A stretch of 64,000 nucleotides of DNA from Paracoccus spongiarum (lineage in GTDB: Bacteria; Pseudomonadota; Alphaproteobacteria; Rhodobacterales; Rhodobacteraceae). This document shows positions 56,264 to 64,000 of the stretch, one piece after another. Position 1 is the stretch's first letter; each line of letters begins with the position of its first letter. The stretch covers positions 124,001 through 188,000 of the forward strand of contig NZ_JAVAMQ010000007.1 of NCBI RefSeq assembly GCF_030732095.1, written 5' to 3'. A program made the translations under genes and the position numbers. Under the pieces are notes generated by a model that worked only from the letters and a program-made list of their open reading frames with translations, was not told the origin of the DNA and searched no databases.

Positions 56264-57436
56264 TCAGCTGCCGGTGATGTCGTCGAAGGCGCAGGCCGGG
56301 CCGCCCGCCACGAACCGCTCGAGGATGTCGGGCGTGAAGTTCATGCAGCGCAGGATGTCGTTCTCGCCCTCGCCATTCGCGTTTGCGCCGCGCTGGCGGG
56401 CGTGGAAGATGATGTCGACCAGCCGACCGCTGCGATCGAGCACCGGAAAGGGCCGCCCGACATGGGTGTAGTTGCGCGAACTGGGCGCGATGAAGGGGCG
56501 CACATCCGCGCCATCCGCGGTCAGCGTCTTGCGGCAGCCATGCGTCGGCGCAGAACAGGCCGCGACGAAGCCGCCGTAATTGCTTTCCGACCGATAGGCC
56601 CCCGCAGAATACAGGATCATGTGCTGCCCGCTGGGCGAGGCATAGCCCCAGCCGCCTTCGATCAGGCTGCCGTTTTCCTCCAGCCGCAGTTCGGACGGCA
56701 TCGGCCGCGCCCGGTCCCAGCCTGCCTCGTCGCGGCCGGCATCGACCTGACGGCCGGGGCACAGCACGGGCGGCCCCTTGCGCCTCAGCACCAGGTCTTC
56801 GTCAAGCCGCTGAACCCTGATGCAGGTGATCCGGTCGGGATTGCCGGGCAGATCCTGCCGATCATCGATATAGACAAAGCGCCCGTCGCCGCTGTCGTAG
56901 ATGTCGGCATTATAGCTGGACCGGATCATCGGGGTATTGTCGCGCATCCGCCAGTCCAGCGGAAAGCCGCCCCGGGTCCGGCGCGCATCGGCCTTCGGCA
57001 CGAAGACATGGACGCTGCGGCCGCGCGCCTTCGGCGCGTCGCGGTTGAAATCCCCGGCCTGTTCCAGCGAGGTGATGAGCACGGTTCCACTGGCCGAGCG
57101 GTAGAGCTTCTTGCCCCAGCTGTGAAAGCCCGCCCGCCGCAACAGCCTCTGGCCGTCCGGCGAATAGAGCTGCAGGTCATAGGCCACGCCGTCCTCGGCA
57201 TTGAACGCGCCGGGGGCGATATCGGGGTATTCGATCAGATTCGATCGCGTGCCCAGCAGGATGTAGGTTCCGCCATCGGCCGCGAACACGCTTGGGTCGC
57301 GCAGCCAGACATCGCCCTGGCCGCGCCAGACGACCGGGCCTCGCCCCTCGGCATGGCCGGGGCCTGCCGCGAACAGCGCCGACAGGGCGATTGCGGACAG
57401 GGCCACCAGAAGCGACCGGCAATAACAGACGCGCAT
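56264..57436 (-). CDS. secreted protein, probable GH43-like beta-propeller
   Basis: 390 residues with a signal peptide ('LLVALSAIALSALFAAGPG'). The mature protein reads 'WLRDPSVFAADGGTYILLGT', 'HVFVPKADARRTRGGFPLDW', 'SLIEGGWGYASPSGQHMILY' and 'YSAGAYRSESNYGGFVAACS'. The early 'RDPSVF...YIL' and later 'LIEGG' are typical first-Asp and Glu blades of five-bladed GH43/GH117-type propellers, so a periplasmic or extracellular glycan hydrolase is possible. I cannot assign a substrate. Near the sulfotransferase genes on the same strand. Confidence 0.6.
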   Translation of the reverse strand: MRVCYCRSLLVALSAIALSALFAAGPGHAEGRGPVVWRGQGDVWLRDPSVFAADGGTYILLGTRSNLIEYPDIAPGAFNAEDGVAYDLQLYSPDGQRLLRRAGFHSWGKKLYRSASGTVLITSLEQAGDFNRDAPKARGRSVHVFVPKADARRTRGGFPLDWRMRDNTPMIRSSYNADIYDSGDGRFVYIDDRQDLPGNPDRITCIRVQRLDEDLVLRRKGPPVLCPGRQVDAGRDEAGWDRARPMPSELRLEENGSLIEGGWGYASPSGQHMILYSAGAYRSESNYGGFVAACSAPTHGCRKTLTADGADVRPFIAPSSRNYTHVGRPFPVLDRSGRLVDIIFHARQRGANANGEGENDILRCMNFTPDILERFVAGGPACAFDDITGS

Positions 57437-57555
57437 CGAAGATACCTGTGAAAGACCTCGTCGGCGCCATTATGCACGCCGCCCCGCCGCGGTCGATCCC
57501 GATCGCGCCGCCGCGCCCCGTGCCGGCGGCGGGGCGCCGGAACCGCGCGCCGACC

Positions 57556-58533
57556 TCAGGGAATCAGCACCGTCGCGCCGCTTGTCTGGCGGTTCTCCAG
57601 CGCGGCATGTGCCTTGGCCACATCGGCAAGGGCGAATTCCTGGCGCGGGGTGGAGGTGATGTCACCGCGGGCCAAGGCCGCGAACATCTCGGACGCCCGG
57701 ACGCGCAGCTCCTCCGGATCGGCGATGAAGTGAAACAGGCTGGGTCGCGTCGCCTTGGCCGACTTCGGCGCAAGATCGGACAGCTGGAAGCCCGTCACCG
57801 GACCCGCCGCCTGTCCGAAACAGACATAGCTGCCCCGGACCGCCAGCGATTGCAGCGAGCCTCGCCAGGTGGTGCCGGCCACGCCGTCATAGACAACGTC
57901 CACCCCGTGCCCTCCGGTGATATCGGCCACGCGGGCCACGAAATCCTCGCGGTCATAGTCAATCACATGCGCATAGCCGTGATCGCGCGCCAGGGCGCAT
58001 TTCGCGGCGCCCCCCGCGGTGCCGATGGCCGTCACGCCCTTCGCCCGCAGCCACTGGCCCAGCAGCAGCCCGACACCGCCCGCCGCCGCATGGACCAGCG
58101 CCTGATCGCCCGGCCGCACCGCATGGCTGGAATGCAGCAGGTAATGCGCTGTCATGCCCTTCAGCATGACGGTCGCGGCCACCGCATCGCTGATCGCGTC
58201 GGGGATCGCGACGACCCGATCCGCCGGCACCACGCGGACCGAGGCATAGGCGCCCATCGGGATCGTGTAGGCCACCCGGTCGCCGACCGAAAGCCCCTCG
58301 ACCCCCGGGCCGACCGCCTCGACCACGCCGGCTGCCTCGGAGCCCACGACGAGATCGCGGTCCACCGGCCAGGGATAGGTGCCACGCCGGTGGTAGATGT
58401 CGATGAAGTTCAGCCCGATCGCCGTCTGGCGAAGGCGCAGCTGGCCGGGACCGGGCGCATCCGGCGCGATCTCGCGGCGTTCGAAATTCTCGGGGCCGCC
58501 GGGCTGGGGCGTCACCATCGCGTAGTCGGTCAT
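57556..58533 (-). CDS. NADPH:quinone oxidoreductase-like, zinc-independent MDR
   Basis: 325-residue medium-chain dehydrogenase/reductase of the quinone oxidoreductase type. 'GLNFIDIYHRRGTYPWPVDR' is the QOR N-terminal signature, 'ALVHAAAGGVGLLLGQWLRA' the NADPH Rossmann motif; the catalytic zinc ligands of alcohol dehydrogenases are absent. Last gene of the acyl-CoA dehydrogenase operon, 12 bases after the SDR gene. Confidence 0.87.
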   Translation of the reverse strand: MTDYAMVTPQPGGPENFERREIAPDAPGPGQLRLRQTAIGLNFIDIYHRRGTYPWPVDRDLVVGSEAAGVVEAVGPGVEGLSVGDRVAYTIPMGAYASVRVVPADRVVAIPDAISDAVAATVMLKGMTAHYLLHSSHAVRPGDQALVHAAAGGVGLLLGQWLRAKGVTAIGTAGGAAKCALARDHGYAHVIDYDREDFVARVADITGGHGVDVVYDGVAGTTWRGSLQSLAVRGSYVCFGQAAGPVTGFQLSDLAPKSAKATRPSLFHFIADPEELRVRASEMFAALARGDITSTPRQEFALADVAKAHAALENRQTSGATVLIP

Positions 58534-58545
58534 CGGATCGTCCTT

Positions 58546-59328
58546 TCAAAGCGGCGACAGAAGATGGCCGCCATCCGCCACAATGACCGATCCGGTCATG
58601 AAACTTCCAGCCCCCGATGCCAGCAGCAGCAGCGGGCCGTCCAGTTCCCCCGCCTGCCCCAGGCGGCGTTGCGGAATGCGCCGGATCATCGCCTGCCCGG
58701 CCTCGGCGGCAAAGAAATCGCGGTTGAGATCGGTTTCGACATAGCCGGGCGCCAGCGCGTTCACCCGGATGCGGTGCCGCGCCCATTCCAGCGCGTGCTG
58801 CCGGGTCATCTGGATCAGCGCGGCCTTGGAGGTCGCATAGGCGGACACGCCCGCGCCCTGCCGCAGCCCGAGGATCGAGGCGACGTTCACGATCGCGCCC
58901 GGCCGGCCGGCCTGCACCAGTCGCCGCACCACCGCGACCGAGGCGCGCCGCGCGCCCTCGACATTGACCGCGAAGACCCGCGCCCAGTCCTCGTCGTCCT
59001 GATCCAGCGCGGCGCCGGGCTGGGCGATGCCGCTGTTGTTGATGAGGATGTCGACCGGCCCTGCGGCCATCTGCTCGGCCTGCGCGACGGCCGCGGTGAC
59101 GCTGTCACGGCTGGTCACATCCATCTCGACGGCATGGGCGACGGCACCCTCGGCCGAAAGACGGTCGCGCAGGTCCTGCAGCGCGTCGAGGCGGCGGGCG
59201 GCCAGCACCACGGCCGCACCCGAACCCGCCAGCACCTGCGCAAAGCGTCCGCCCAAGGACCCCGACGCGCCGGTGACCAGCGCGATACGCCCCTCGAGCG
59301 ACAGGTTGCGGGCAAGATCAGGAAGCAT
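58546..59328 (-). CDS. short-chain dehydrogenase/reductase, LvaD-like by context
   Basis: 260-residue SDR from ATG 59328. 'VTGASGSLGGRFAQVLAGSG' binds the cofactor (TGxxxxxG at 19-26), 'ILINNSGIAQPG' is the NNxG motif and 'SAYATSKAALIQM' holds the catalytic Tyr and Lys, followed by 'ALAPGYVETDLNRDFFA'. In the Pseudomonas lva operon an SDR (LvaD) acts after the phosphotransferase and dehydrogenase on 4-hydroxyacyl-CoA. Overlaps the DUF6285 gene by 11 bases. Confidence 0.85.
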   Translation of the reverse strand: MLPDLARNLSLEGRIALVTGASGSLGGRFAQVLAGSGAAVVLAARRLDALQDLRDRLSAEGAVAHAVEMDVTSRDSVTAAVAQAEQMAAGPVDILINNSGIAQPGAALDQDDEDWARVFAVNVEGARRASVAVVRRLVQAGRPGAIVNVASILGLRQGAGVSAYATSKAALIQMTRQHALEWARHRIRVNALAPGYVETDLNRDFFAAEAGQAMIRRIPQRRLGQAGELDGPLLLLASGAGSFMTGSVIVADGGHLLSPL

Positions 59329-59659
59329 CTCGGCTCTCCTCGCAGGGGGCGCGATCCTCGGGCGACAGCGCCACGGGGTCGGCGACGAAGGCGCGCAACC
59401 GCGCCGCGTGCAGCAACCGCCCGTGCAGGGCCGCGTCCCCGTCATGGCGGCCTGCGCGGATGGCGGCGACATCGGCCCCGATCGCGCCTTCGGCGGCCTG
59501 CAGGCGTGCAGACACCGCGATCGCGCGCCGCGCCGTCGCGATGGCGTTGGCAGCCAGCAGCGCCTGATAGCGCTGCTCTCCGGTGAGGGCCGCGGCCAGG
59601 TCCTCGCGCAGGACACGCGCGGTGTCGTCCAGAAGATCGAGGGCGGCGGGATCGGTCAT
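59318..59659 (-). CDS. DUF6285-type small protein, LvaB-like by context
   Basis: 113-residue, Ala-rich, mostly helical protein ('LTGEQRYQALLAANAIATAR', 'RRAIAVSARLQAAEGAIGAD'). It has no catalytic motif. This type of short protein is encoded next to APH-type phosphotransferases and acyl-CoA dehydrogenases; in Pseudomonas LvaB has this position and is needed by the LvaA kinase. Overlaps the kinase gene by four bases and the SDR gene by 11. Confidence 0.75.
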   Translation of the reverse strand: MTDPAALDLLDDTARVLREDLAAALTGEQRYQALLAANAIATARRAIAVSARLQAAEGAIGADVAAIRAGRHDGDAALHGRLLHAARLRAFVADPVALSPEDRAPCEESRDAS

Positions 59660-60684
59660 CGAACCTCCATCCGGGGCGCGGTCATGTGCAGCAGGTCAAG
59701 TTCCAGCGTGTCGGCGATGCGCCCGGTCAGCGCCAGGTGCAACGACCGCTCTTCGCCGCTGGCGTGGCGGTGACCCTGCTGAAGCGCGATCACGGCCCAG
59801 CGCAGATGCGCCATCAGTTCCCACCAGGCGACGCGGGCCGGATCGATGTCCTGCCCGCCCTCGTCGATGTAGCCGGCGTAGAAATCGGCCCGGTCGCCGA
59901 TGCCGCCGGCCTCGCGGTCGGGGCGGGAAAAGCGCCAGCACCGGGCGCAGAACCAGCCCAGGTCTGACATGGGGTCGGACCATGCCGCGAATTCCCAATC
60001 GAGGATCGCAGTCAGTCCGCGGGCGTCCACGAGGAAGTTTCCGGTGCGATAATCCTGATGCGTCAGGGTGATCCCGCCGGGGGGCGGGGCGTCGCGCTGG
60101 GCCCGGCGCAGCGCCCATTCGAGGCCGGGGCGCGGCGTGCCGAGGGCATCCAGCCAGTCGCGGCACAACGCGACCGCGGCGGCGGCCGGATCGGCGGGCC
60201 GGTCGCCGAGGATCGCGTCCAGCCGCGGATCGGGGCGGATCGCGTGGATCCGCGCCAGTTGCCGGCCCAGTTCGCGGCACAGTGCGGCCCGATCGCCACC
60301 CAGTTGCGCATCGCGCACCAGCCGGGGGCCATAGCCGGTGCCGGGCACCAGAGCCATCAGCGCGAAGGGCGCGCCGATCACCTGCGGGTCCGCGCAGAAG
60401 CCCAGCGGTGTGGGCACCTTGACGCCGGCCTCATGGGCGGCGCGGATCAGCGCGTATTCCTGCGCACGCGACCGGCTTGCGGCGATGGTCGCGGGCGCGT
60501 CGCGACGAATGACGCAGCGGCGCGGCCCGGCCCCGCCGTCAAGCCCGGCATCGATCGTGACCGACCAGTTTTCCTGGATGGCGCCGCCCGACAGCTTCTC
60601 GGCGGCGATCACGCGCGCGGCGGGCGCGTTCAGGACCCCGGCAAGCCAGGCGTCGAGATGCGGATTTTCGGTCAGCTGCGTCAC
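59656..60684 (-). CDS. APH/choline-kinase-like phosphotransferase, LvaA/ACAD10-11 kinase-like
   Basis: 342 residues from GTG 60684, whose start overlaps the acyl-CoA dehydrogenase stop. The kinase-fold motifs are 'LSGGAIQENWSVTI' (nucleotide loop, 31-44), 'THQDYRTGNFLV' with catalytic Asp (208-219) and 'AILDWEFAAWSDPMSDLGWF' (Mg site). Related proteins phosphorylate the 4-hydroxyl of 4-hydroxyacyl-CoA (LvaA, and the kinase part of mammalian ACAD10/11). An antibiotic-resistance role is unlikely given the operon. Confidence is for the family; substrate is inferred. Confidence 0.83.
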   Translation of the reverse strand: MTQLTENPHLDAWLAGVLNAPAARVIAAEKLSGGAIQENWSVTIDAGLDGGAGPRRCVIRRDAPATIAASRSRAQEYALIRAAHEAGVKVPTPLGFCADPQVIGAPFALMALVPGTGYGPRLVRDAQLGGDRAALCRELGRQLARIHAIRPDPRLDAILGDRPADPAAAAVALCRDWLDALGTPRPGLEWALRRAQRDAPPPGGITLTHQDYRTGNFLVDARGLTAILDWEFAAWSDPMSDLGWFCARCWRFSRPDREAGGIGDRADFYAGYIDEGGQDIDPARVAWWELMAHLRWAVIALQQGHRHASGEERSLHLALTGRIADTLELDLLHMTAPRMEVR

Positions 60685-61892
60685 GCGCCCCAACTCCAGA
60701 AGGCGTCGCCCTCGCGGCCATAGGCATCGGCCAGCACCATGCGATGGACCTCCGAGGCACCGTCCACCAGCCGCGCCTGCCGGGCATAGCGGTAGATCCA
60801 CTCCAGCACCGTGTCGCGGCTGTAGCCGCGCGCGCCGTTCAACTGGATCGCCATGTCGGCGGCCTGGTGCAGCGTGTCGGCGACATGGATCTTGGCCATC
60901 GATACCTCCTTGCGGGCAAAGCTTCCCTGGTCCAGCGCCCAGGCGGCGTTCATCGTCAGCAGCCGCCCGATCTGGATGTTCAGCGCCACCCCGCCCAGCA
61001 ACAGCCGAACGGATTCGCGATCGGCCAGCCTGACGCCGAAGCCCTCGCGCCGGGCGATGTAGGACTGCGCCTCGCTCATCGCGCGCTTGGCAAGGCCCAG
61101 CCAGCGCATGCAATGGGTGAGCCGGGCTGTACCGAGGCGGATCTGCGTGACCTTCAGCCCTTCGCCCACGCCCATCAGCCGCGCGCTGTCGGGGATCTCG
61201 AGGCCGTCGAAGGCCAGTTCGCAATGGCCGCCATGCTCCTCGGGGCCCATGATCGGGATGCGGCGCAGGATCTGCCAGCCGGGCTGGTCGCGGTGGAACA
61301 GGAAGGCGGTGAGGTGGCGGCGGCGCTCGTCGGGGTTCGGGTCGGTGCGGGCGATCAGGATGAAGTGGTCGGCCGCGGCCGCGCCGGTGATGAACCACTT
61401 GCGCCCGTGGATACGCCAGATGTCGCCGTCGCGGGTCGCGGTGGTGCGGATCATGCCGGGGTCCGAGCCGCCGCCGGGATGCGGCTCGGTCATCACGAAG
61501 GCCGACCTCGCGCGGCCCTCGACGATGGGAGCAAGCCAGCGGACCTGCTGATCTGGAGTCGCTATGCGGGCCAGCACGTCCATGTTGCCATCATCGGGCG
61601 CGGCGCAGTTGAACACGACCGGCCCGAAGATCGAGCGGTTCGCCTCTTCATACATCACCGCGCGGCCGACCACCGACAACCCCATGCCGCCCATCTCTCG
61701 CGGCACCTGCGGCGAGAACAGCCCCGACCCCCGCGCCTTGTCGCGCAGCAGCGTCAGCGGGCCGTCGGCGATGTTGTCATGTTCGTCCCAGTTCGCGCGG
61801 TCGGCCTCGACCGGCAGCACATGCGCCTCGACGAAGTCGCGAGTGCGGCGGCGGATCTCCTCATGCGCGGGCGACAGCGTGAAATCGACCAT
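60681..61892 (-). CDS. acyl-CoA dehydrogenase, LvaC/ACAD11-like by context
   Basis: 403-residue FAD-dependent acyl-CoA dehydrogenase. 'FVMTEPHPGGGSDPGMIRTT' is the flavin/substrate strand, 'HGRKWFITGAAAADHFILIA' follows it, and 'QLNGARGYSRDTVLEWIYRY' and 'ARLVDGASEVHRMVLA' are C-terminal signatures. In ACAD10/11-type and LvaC systems it releases the 4-phosphate while making the enoyl-CoA. ATG 61892 overlaps the stop of the ThDP fragment, and its own stop overlaps the kinase start: a tightly coupled operon. Confidence 0.9.
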   Translation of the reverse strand: MVDFTLSPAHEEIRRRTRDFVEAHVLPVEADRANWDEHDNIADGPLTLLRDKARGSGLFSPQVPREMGGMGLSVVGRAVMYEEANRSIFGPVVFNCAAPDDGNMDVLARIATPDQQVRWLAPIVEGRARSAFVMTEPHPGGGSDPGMIRTTATRDGDIWRIHGRKWFITGAAAADHFILIARTDPNPDERRRHLTAFLFHRDQPGWQILRRIPIMGPEEHGGHCELAFDGLEIPDSARLMGVGEGLKVTQIRLGTARLTHCMRWLGLAKRAMSEAQSYIARREGFGVRLADRESVRLLLGGVALNIQIGRLLTMNAAWALDQGSFARKEVSMAKIHVADTLHQAADMAIQLNGARGYSRDTVLEWIYRYARQARLVDGASEVHRMVLADAYGREGDAFWSWGA

Positions 61893-62547
61893 CACAGGCC
61901 CCGCCTCGCGCGTTCGGCATCGTCCCAGGCGGTCAGCGGCTGGTAGTCTGGCACGAAGCCCAGCCCCTTGCGCGCATCCGAGGAGACCGCATCCTGCGAG
62001 GTCACCACATCGACAAGTGCGGGCGCATGGTCGATGGCACGGCGGATGGCGCCGACCAGATCGGCGGGATCGTCGACCCGCTCTCCATGCAGGCCCAGGG
62101 CGCGGGCCATGCCGGCATAGTCGGAATGGCGCAGCGTGGTGCCCACGACCCGGCCGCCGTAATTGTATTCCTGATCATAGCGTTCGATGTTCCACGCCGC
62201 GTTGTTCGACACGATCACCACGATCCGCGCACCGTGGCGCAGCGCGGTGTCGATCTCCATCGCGTTCAGCCCGAAGGCCCCGTCGCCCGTGACGGCGATG
62301 ACCTGCCGGTCCGGGCATGCCAGCGCCGCGGCGTTGGCATAGGGCACCGCGACGCCGAGGCAACCGAAGGCGCCGGCATCCAGATAGCTGCGCGCCTCAA
62401 GCCCCACGCGCGCAAAGCTCAGCAGATCTCCGCCATCGGCGACGGCGATGTAGTCGGCCGGCGCGACCTGTTTCAGCGCCTCGAAGATCGCGGCGGGATG
62501 GATGCGCCCGTCCTGCCCGCGCTGCGGCACCGGCCGGTCCTCGCGTG
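61892..62547 (-). pseudogene. ThDP-dependent enzyme, C-terminal third only
   Basis: Encodes the C-terminal cofactor domain of an acetolactate-synthase/2-hydroxyacyl-CoA-lyase-type enzyme: '[20 protein letters not shown]', '[20 protein letters not shown]' and the ThDP motif '[20 protein letters not shown]' with its terminal 'SNNAAWN'. About 218 codons remain of a normal 550 or so; the N-terminal and central domains are missing. Upstream of about 62547 the DNA is tctA in another frame. A GTG at 62530 could start a short product, but half the active site would come from the missing domain. Confidence 0.82.
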
Positions 62548-62807
62548 GCGCTTGAGCCCGGAATGCCCATCATGACCGAGGTGAAGGTGTCGCCGGTCGG
62601 GATGACCGCGACCATGCCGATCAGCATGCCAAGCGCCGAGGCTGGGTCCATCCCGTAGAGGAACGGCAGCAGGATCGACATGCCCGCGATGCCGCCAAGG
62701 CCGGGCAGGATGCCCACGACCAGCCCGACGACGACACCGAGGACAAGAAAGACGAGATGGCCGCCGGACATGACCTGTCCCAGCGCCGCAAGGGCAATAT
62801 CGAACAT
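62547..62807 (-). pseudogene. tctA, N-terminal fragment (TTT permease)
   Basis: First 87 codons of a TctA large permease, with a perfect ribosome site (GGAGGAAAT) before ATG 62807: 'MFDIALAALGQVMSGGHLVF', 'GVVVGLVVGILPGLGGIAGM', 'DPASALGMLIGMVAVIPTGD' and '[11 protein letters not shown]'. It stops being TctA exactly there and the frame runs on as nonsense to a stop at 62397. About 410 residues are missing, and no tctB is present. The neighbouring tctC is intact. Confidence 0.85.
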
Positions 62808-62831
62808 TTTGATTTCCTCCCGGAGCGATGG

Positions 62832-62852
62832 GGCGGGGCGCATCGCCCCGCC
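62832..62852 (-). other. intercistronic hairpin after tctC
   Basis: Perfect nine-base-pair stem with three-base loop: GGCGGGGCG at 62832-62840 pairs with CGCCCCGCC at 62844-62852. It begins eight bases after the tctC stop and precedes the tctA fragment, like the hairpins after the other two binding-protein genes in this window. Confidence 0.6.
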
Positions 62853-62859
62853 TGCCACC

Positions 62860-63951
62860 TCACATCCGCACGTTGTAATCTTCCGAAAGCCAGTTGGTCA
62901 GGAACTCGCGGACACCGGGATCCAGCGTCAGCGCCTCCTTCAGCGCGGCGTCCGCATCCGGGCCGACAAGCTGCTCGTAGACGCCCAGCTCGTCGCCCGC
63001 CCGCTGGCGGAAGTCCGGCGCATCGACGATGGCCCGTGCCGCATCGCCATAGGCCGCGATGACCTCGGCCGGCGCATCCTTGGGCAGCACCACCATCTTC
63101 TGCAGCGAGAAGCCGGCCAGCATCAGGGCCTTCCACGCCTCGAAGGCCTCTCCCTCGGGCGTGGCGCCGGTGGCCTGCTCGAAGAACTCGACGAAGGTCG
63201 GCAATTCGGGGAACGAGGGATCGCGGATGACCTTGCCCTCGGCGTCGACCACGCCCAGCGAGAACAGCGCCACGGCCTTGCCACCATCGACCAGCGGCTT
63301 GACGCTGCTGATGAAGGCCGAACTGGTCTGGAAGTCGATGCCCGCCTCGCCCCGCTCGAAGGCCAGGCGGCCCGCGCCCCGGCTTTCCATGCCGAAGACC
63401 GGCTTGATGTTCAGCCCCAGCATCTTGAAGCCCAGCAGCACCGGCATTTCCAGCGCCGTCGCGCCCTGACTGGCAAAGCGGATCTCCTCGGCGCGCAGCT
63501 TCTCGATATCCTGCGGGCCGGTGACGCCGTATTTCGGGTCGATATAGACGACCCCGCCGGTCGGCGATGCCAGCACCGCCGTCCAGTCGGCATAGTCATA
63601 GCGCACCCGCGGATCGCCCAGGATCGCCGGGTATTGCGTCGAGGCCGATGTGCCCAGGATCGACAGACCGTCATGGCTGGCCCGCATGGCGAACTGGTTC
63701 GCCCCCGAGATCGAGCCGCCTCCCGGTACGTTCAGCACGACCACCGTCGGCTTGCCGGGCAGCGCCTCGGACAGCTGCGGCGCGAAGAACCGCGCCCAGA
63801 CATCGGTGCCGCCACCGACGCCGAAGGGCACCGTCCATTCGATCGTCTCACCGGCGAAGTCCTGCGCGCCCGACGCGACGGGCATCGCAAGCGCGGCCGC
63901 GGCCCCCAGCAGCATCCACCTGATGCCCGACCTGTTCAGCATTCTCATCAT
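62860..63951 (-). CDS. tripartite tricarboxylate transporter substrate-binding protein (second TctC)
   Basis: 363-residue TctC-type periplasmic protein. ATG 63951 follows GGAGGAGGAAAC. Signal peptide 'MLLGAAAALAMPVASGAQDF', then 'IEWTVPFGVGGGTDVWARFF', 'VVVLNVPGGGSISGANQFAM' and 'LGTSASTQYPAIL'. Only about 40 bases of upstream DNA lie in the window. Its TctB is absent and its TctA is cut, so transport by this system is probably lost unless other membrane subunits substitute. Substrate may be related to the 4-hydroxyacid pathway downstream. Confidence 0.88.
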   Translation of the reverse strand: MMRMLNRSGIRWMLLGAAAALAMPVASGAQDFAGETIEWTVPFGVGGGTDVWARFFAPQLSEALPGKPTVVVLNVPGGGSISGANQFAMRASHDGLSILGTSASTQYPAILGDPRVRYDYADWTAVLASPTGGVVYIDPKYGVTGPQDIEKLRAEEIRFASQGATALEMPVLLGFKMLGLNIKPVFGMESRGAGRLAFERGEAGIDFQTSSAFISSVKPLVDGGKAVALFSLGVVDAEGKVIRDPSFPELPTFVEFFEQATGATPEGEAFEAWKALMLAGFSLQKMVVLPKDAPAEVIAAYGDAARAIVDAPDFRQRAGDELGVYEQLVGPDADAALKEALTLDPGVREFLTNWLSEDYNVRM

Positions 63952-64000
63952 GTTTCCTCCTCCTTGGCTATTGGTCATGCGACCTTGTCGCGGACATGCA

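Noticed and set aside
59656..60684. Aminoglycoside resistance gene
   Set aside because: The APH fold is present but the gene is embedded in an acyl-CoA dehydrogenase/DUF6285/SDR operon; resistance is not supported.

Overview
The window reads as a GC-rich alphaproteobacterium of the Rhodobacterales (Rhodobacter/Paracoccus/Roseobacter relatives). The main reason is the left end. It carries part of a Rhodobacter-type photosynthesis gene cluster: bch2, bchG, ppsR, ppaA, divergent bchF, then bchI-bchD-bchO. It also carries PpsR-type TGT-N12-ACA boxes. The sarcosine oxidase, ThuEFGKAB and tripartite tricarboxylate transporter (TTT) operons fit the same group. Coding density is high on both strands. 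I see no tRNA, rRNA or CRISPR array.

Layout. 1-9738: remnant photosynthesis cluster. bchN is cut after about 207 codons and joined out of frame to the last 113 codons of crtA (join near 5739-5748). Everything that normally lies between them (bchB, bchH, bchL, bchM and more) is missing here, while the flanking genes and regulators look intact. 9789-12659: sorbosone-dehydrogenase-like protein, then dgoK-dgoA for 2-keto-3-deoxygalactonate. 12776-19709: LysR regulator, a TTT transporter (TctC-TctB-TctA), a QuiC-type 3-dehydroshikimate dehydratase and a divergent shikimate-dehydrogenase-like protein, probably a quinate/shikimate-type uptake and degradation operon. 19804-27280: soxBDAG plus glyA on the minus strand, with a divergent GlxA/GbdR-like activator. 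27338-34582: a ThuEFGKAB-like disaccharide operon with its LacI regulator and two matching operators.

34583-37175: a 2.6-kb stretch without an intact gene, holding an IS3-family fragment next to IS66 tnpB/tnpC fragments. 37176-39732: modABC. 39936-43527: ChaC, a small secreted protein, a Tat-type amidohydrolase with a Cys-rich leader and an outer-membrane barrel. 43455-47517 (minus): SulP permease, sulfurtransferase, persulfide-dioxygenase-like metallo-hydrolase and a Crp/Fnr regulator, a reactive-sulfur module. 47672-52652: NnrU-like protein and an RND efflux pair. 52812-57436: a glycosyltransferase, two sulfotransferase-fold proteins and a secreted beta-propeller-like protein. 57556-63951 (minus): quinone oxidoreductase, SDR, DUF6285 protein, APH-type kinase and acyl-CoA dehydrogenase, which match the LvaABCD logic for 4-hydroxyacyl-CoA catabolism. 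Upstream of these, a second truncated-gene join links the N-terminus of a TctA to the C-terminus of a ThDP enzyme near 62547, followed by an intact TctC.

Taken together the window shows a heterotroph with many small-molecule uptake and oxidation operons and a photosynthesis cluster that is being lost, or a contig with two assembly joins. The two chimeric junctions are the observations most worth checking.
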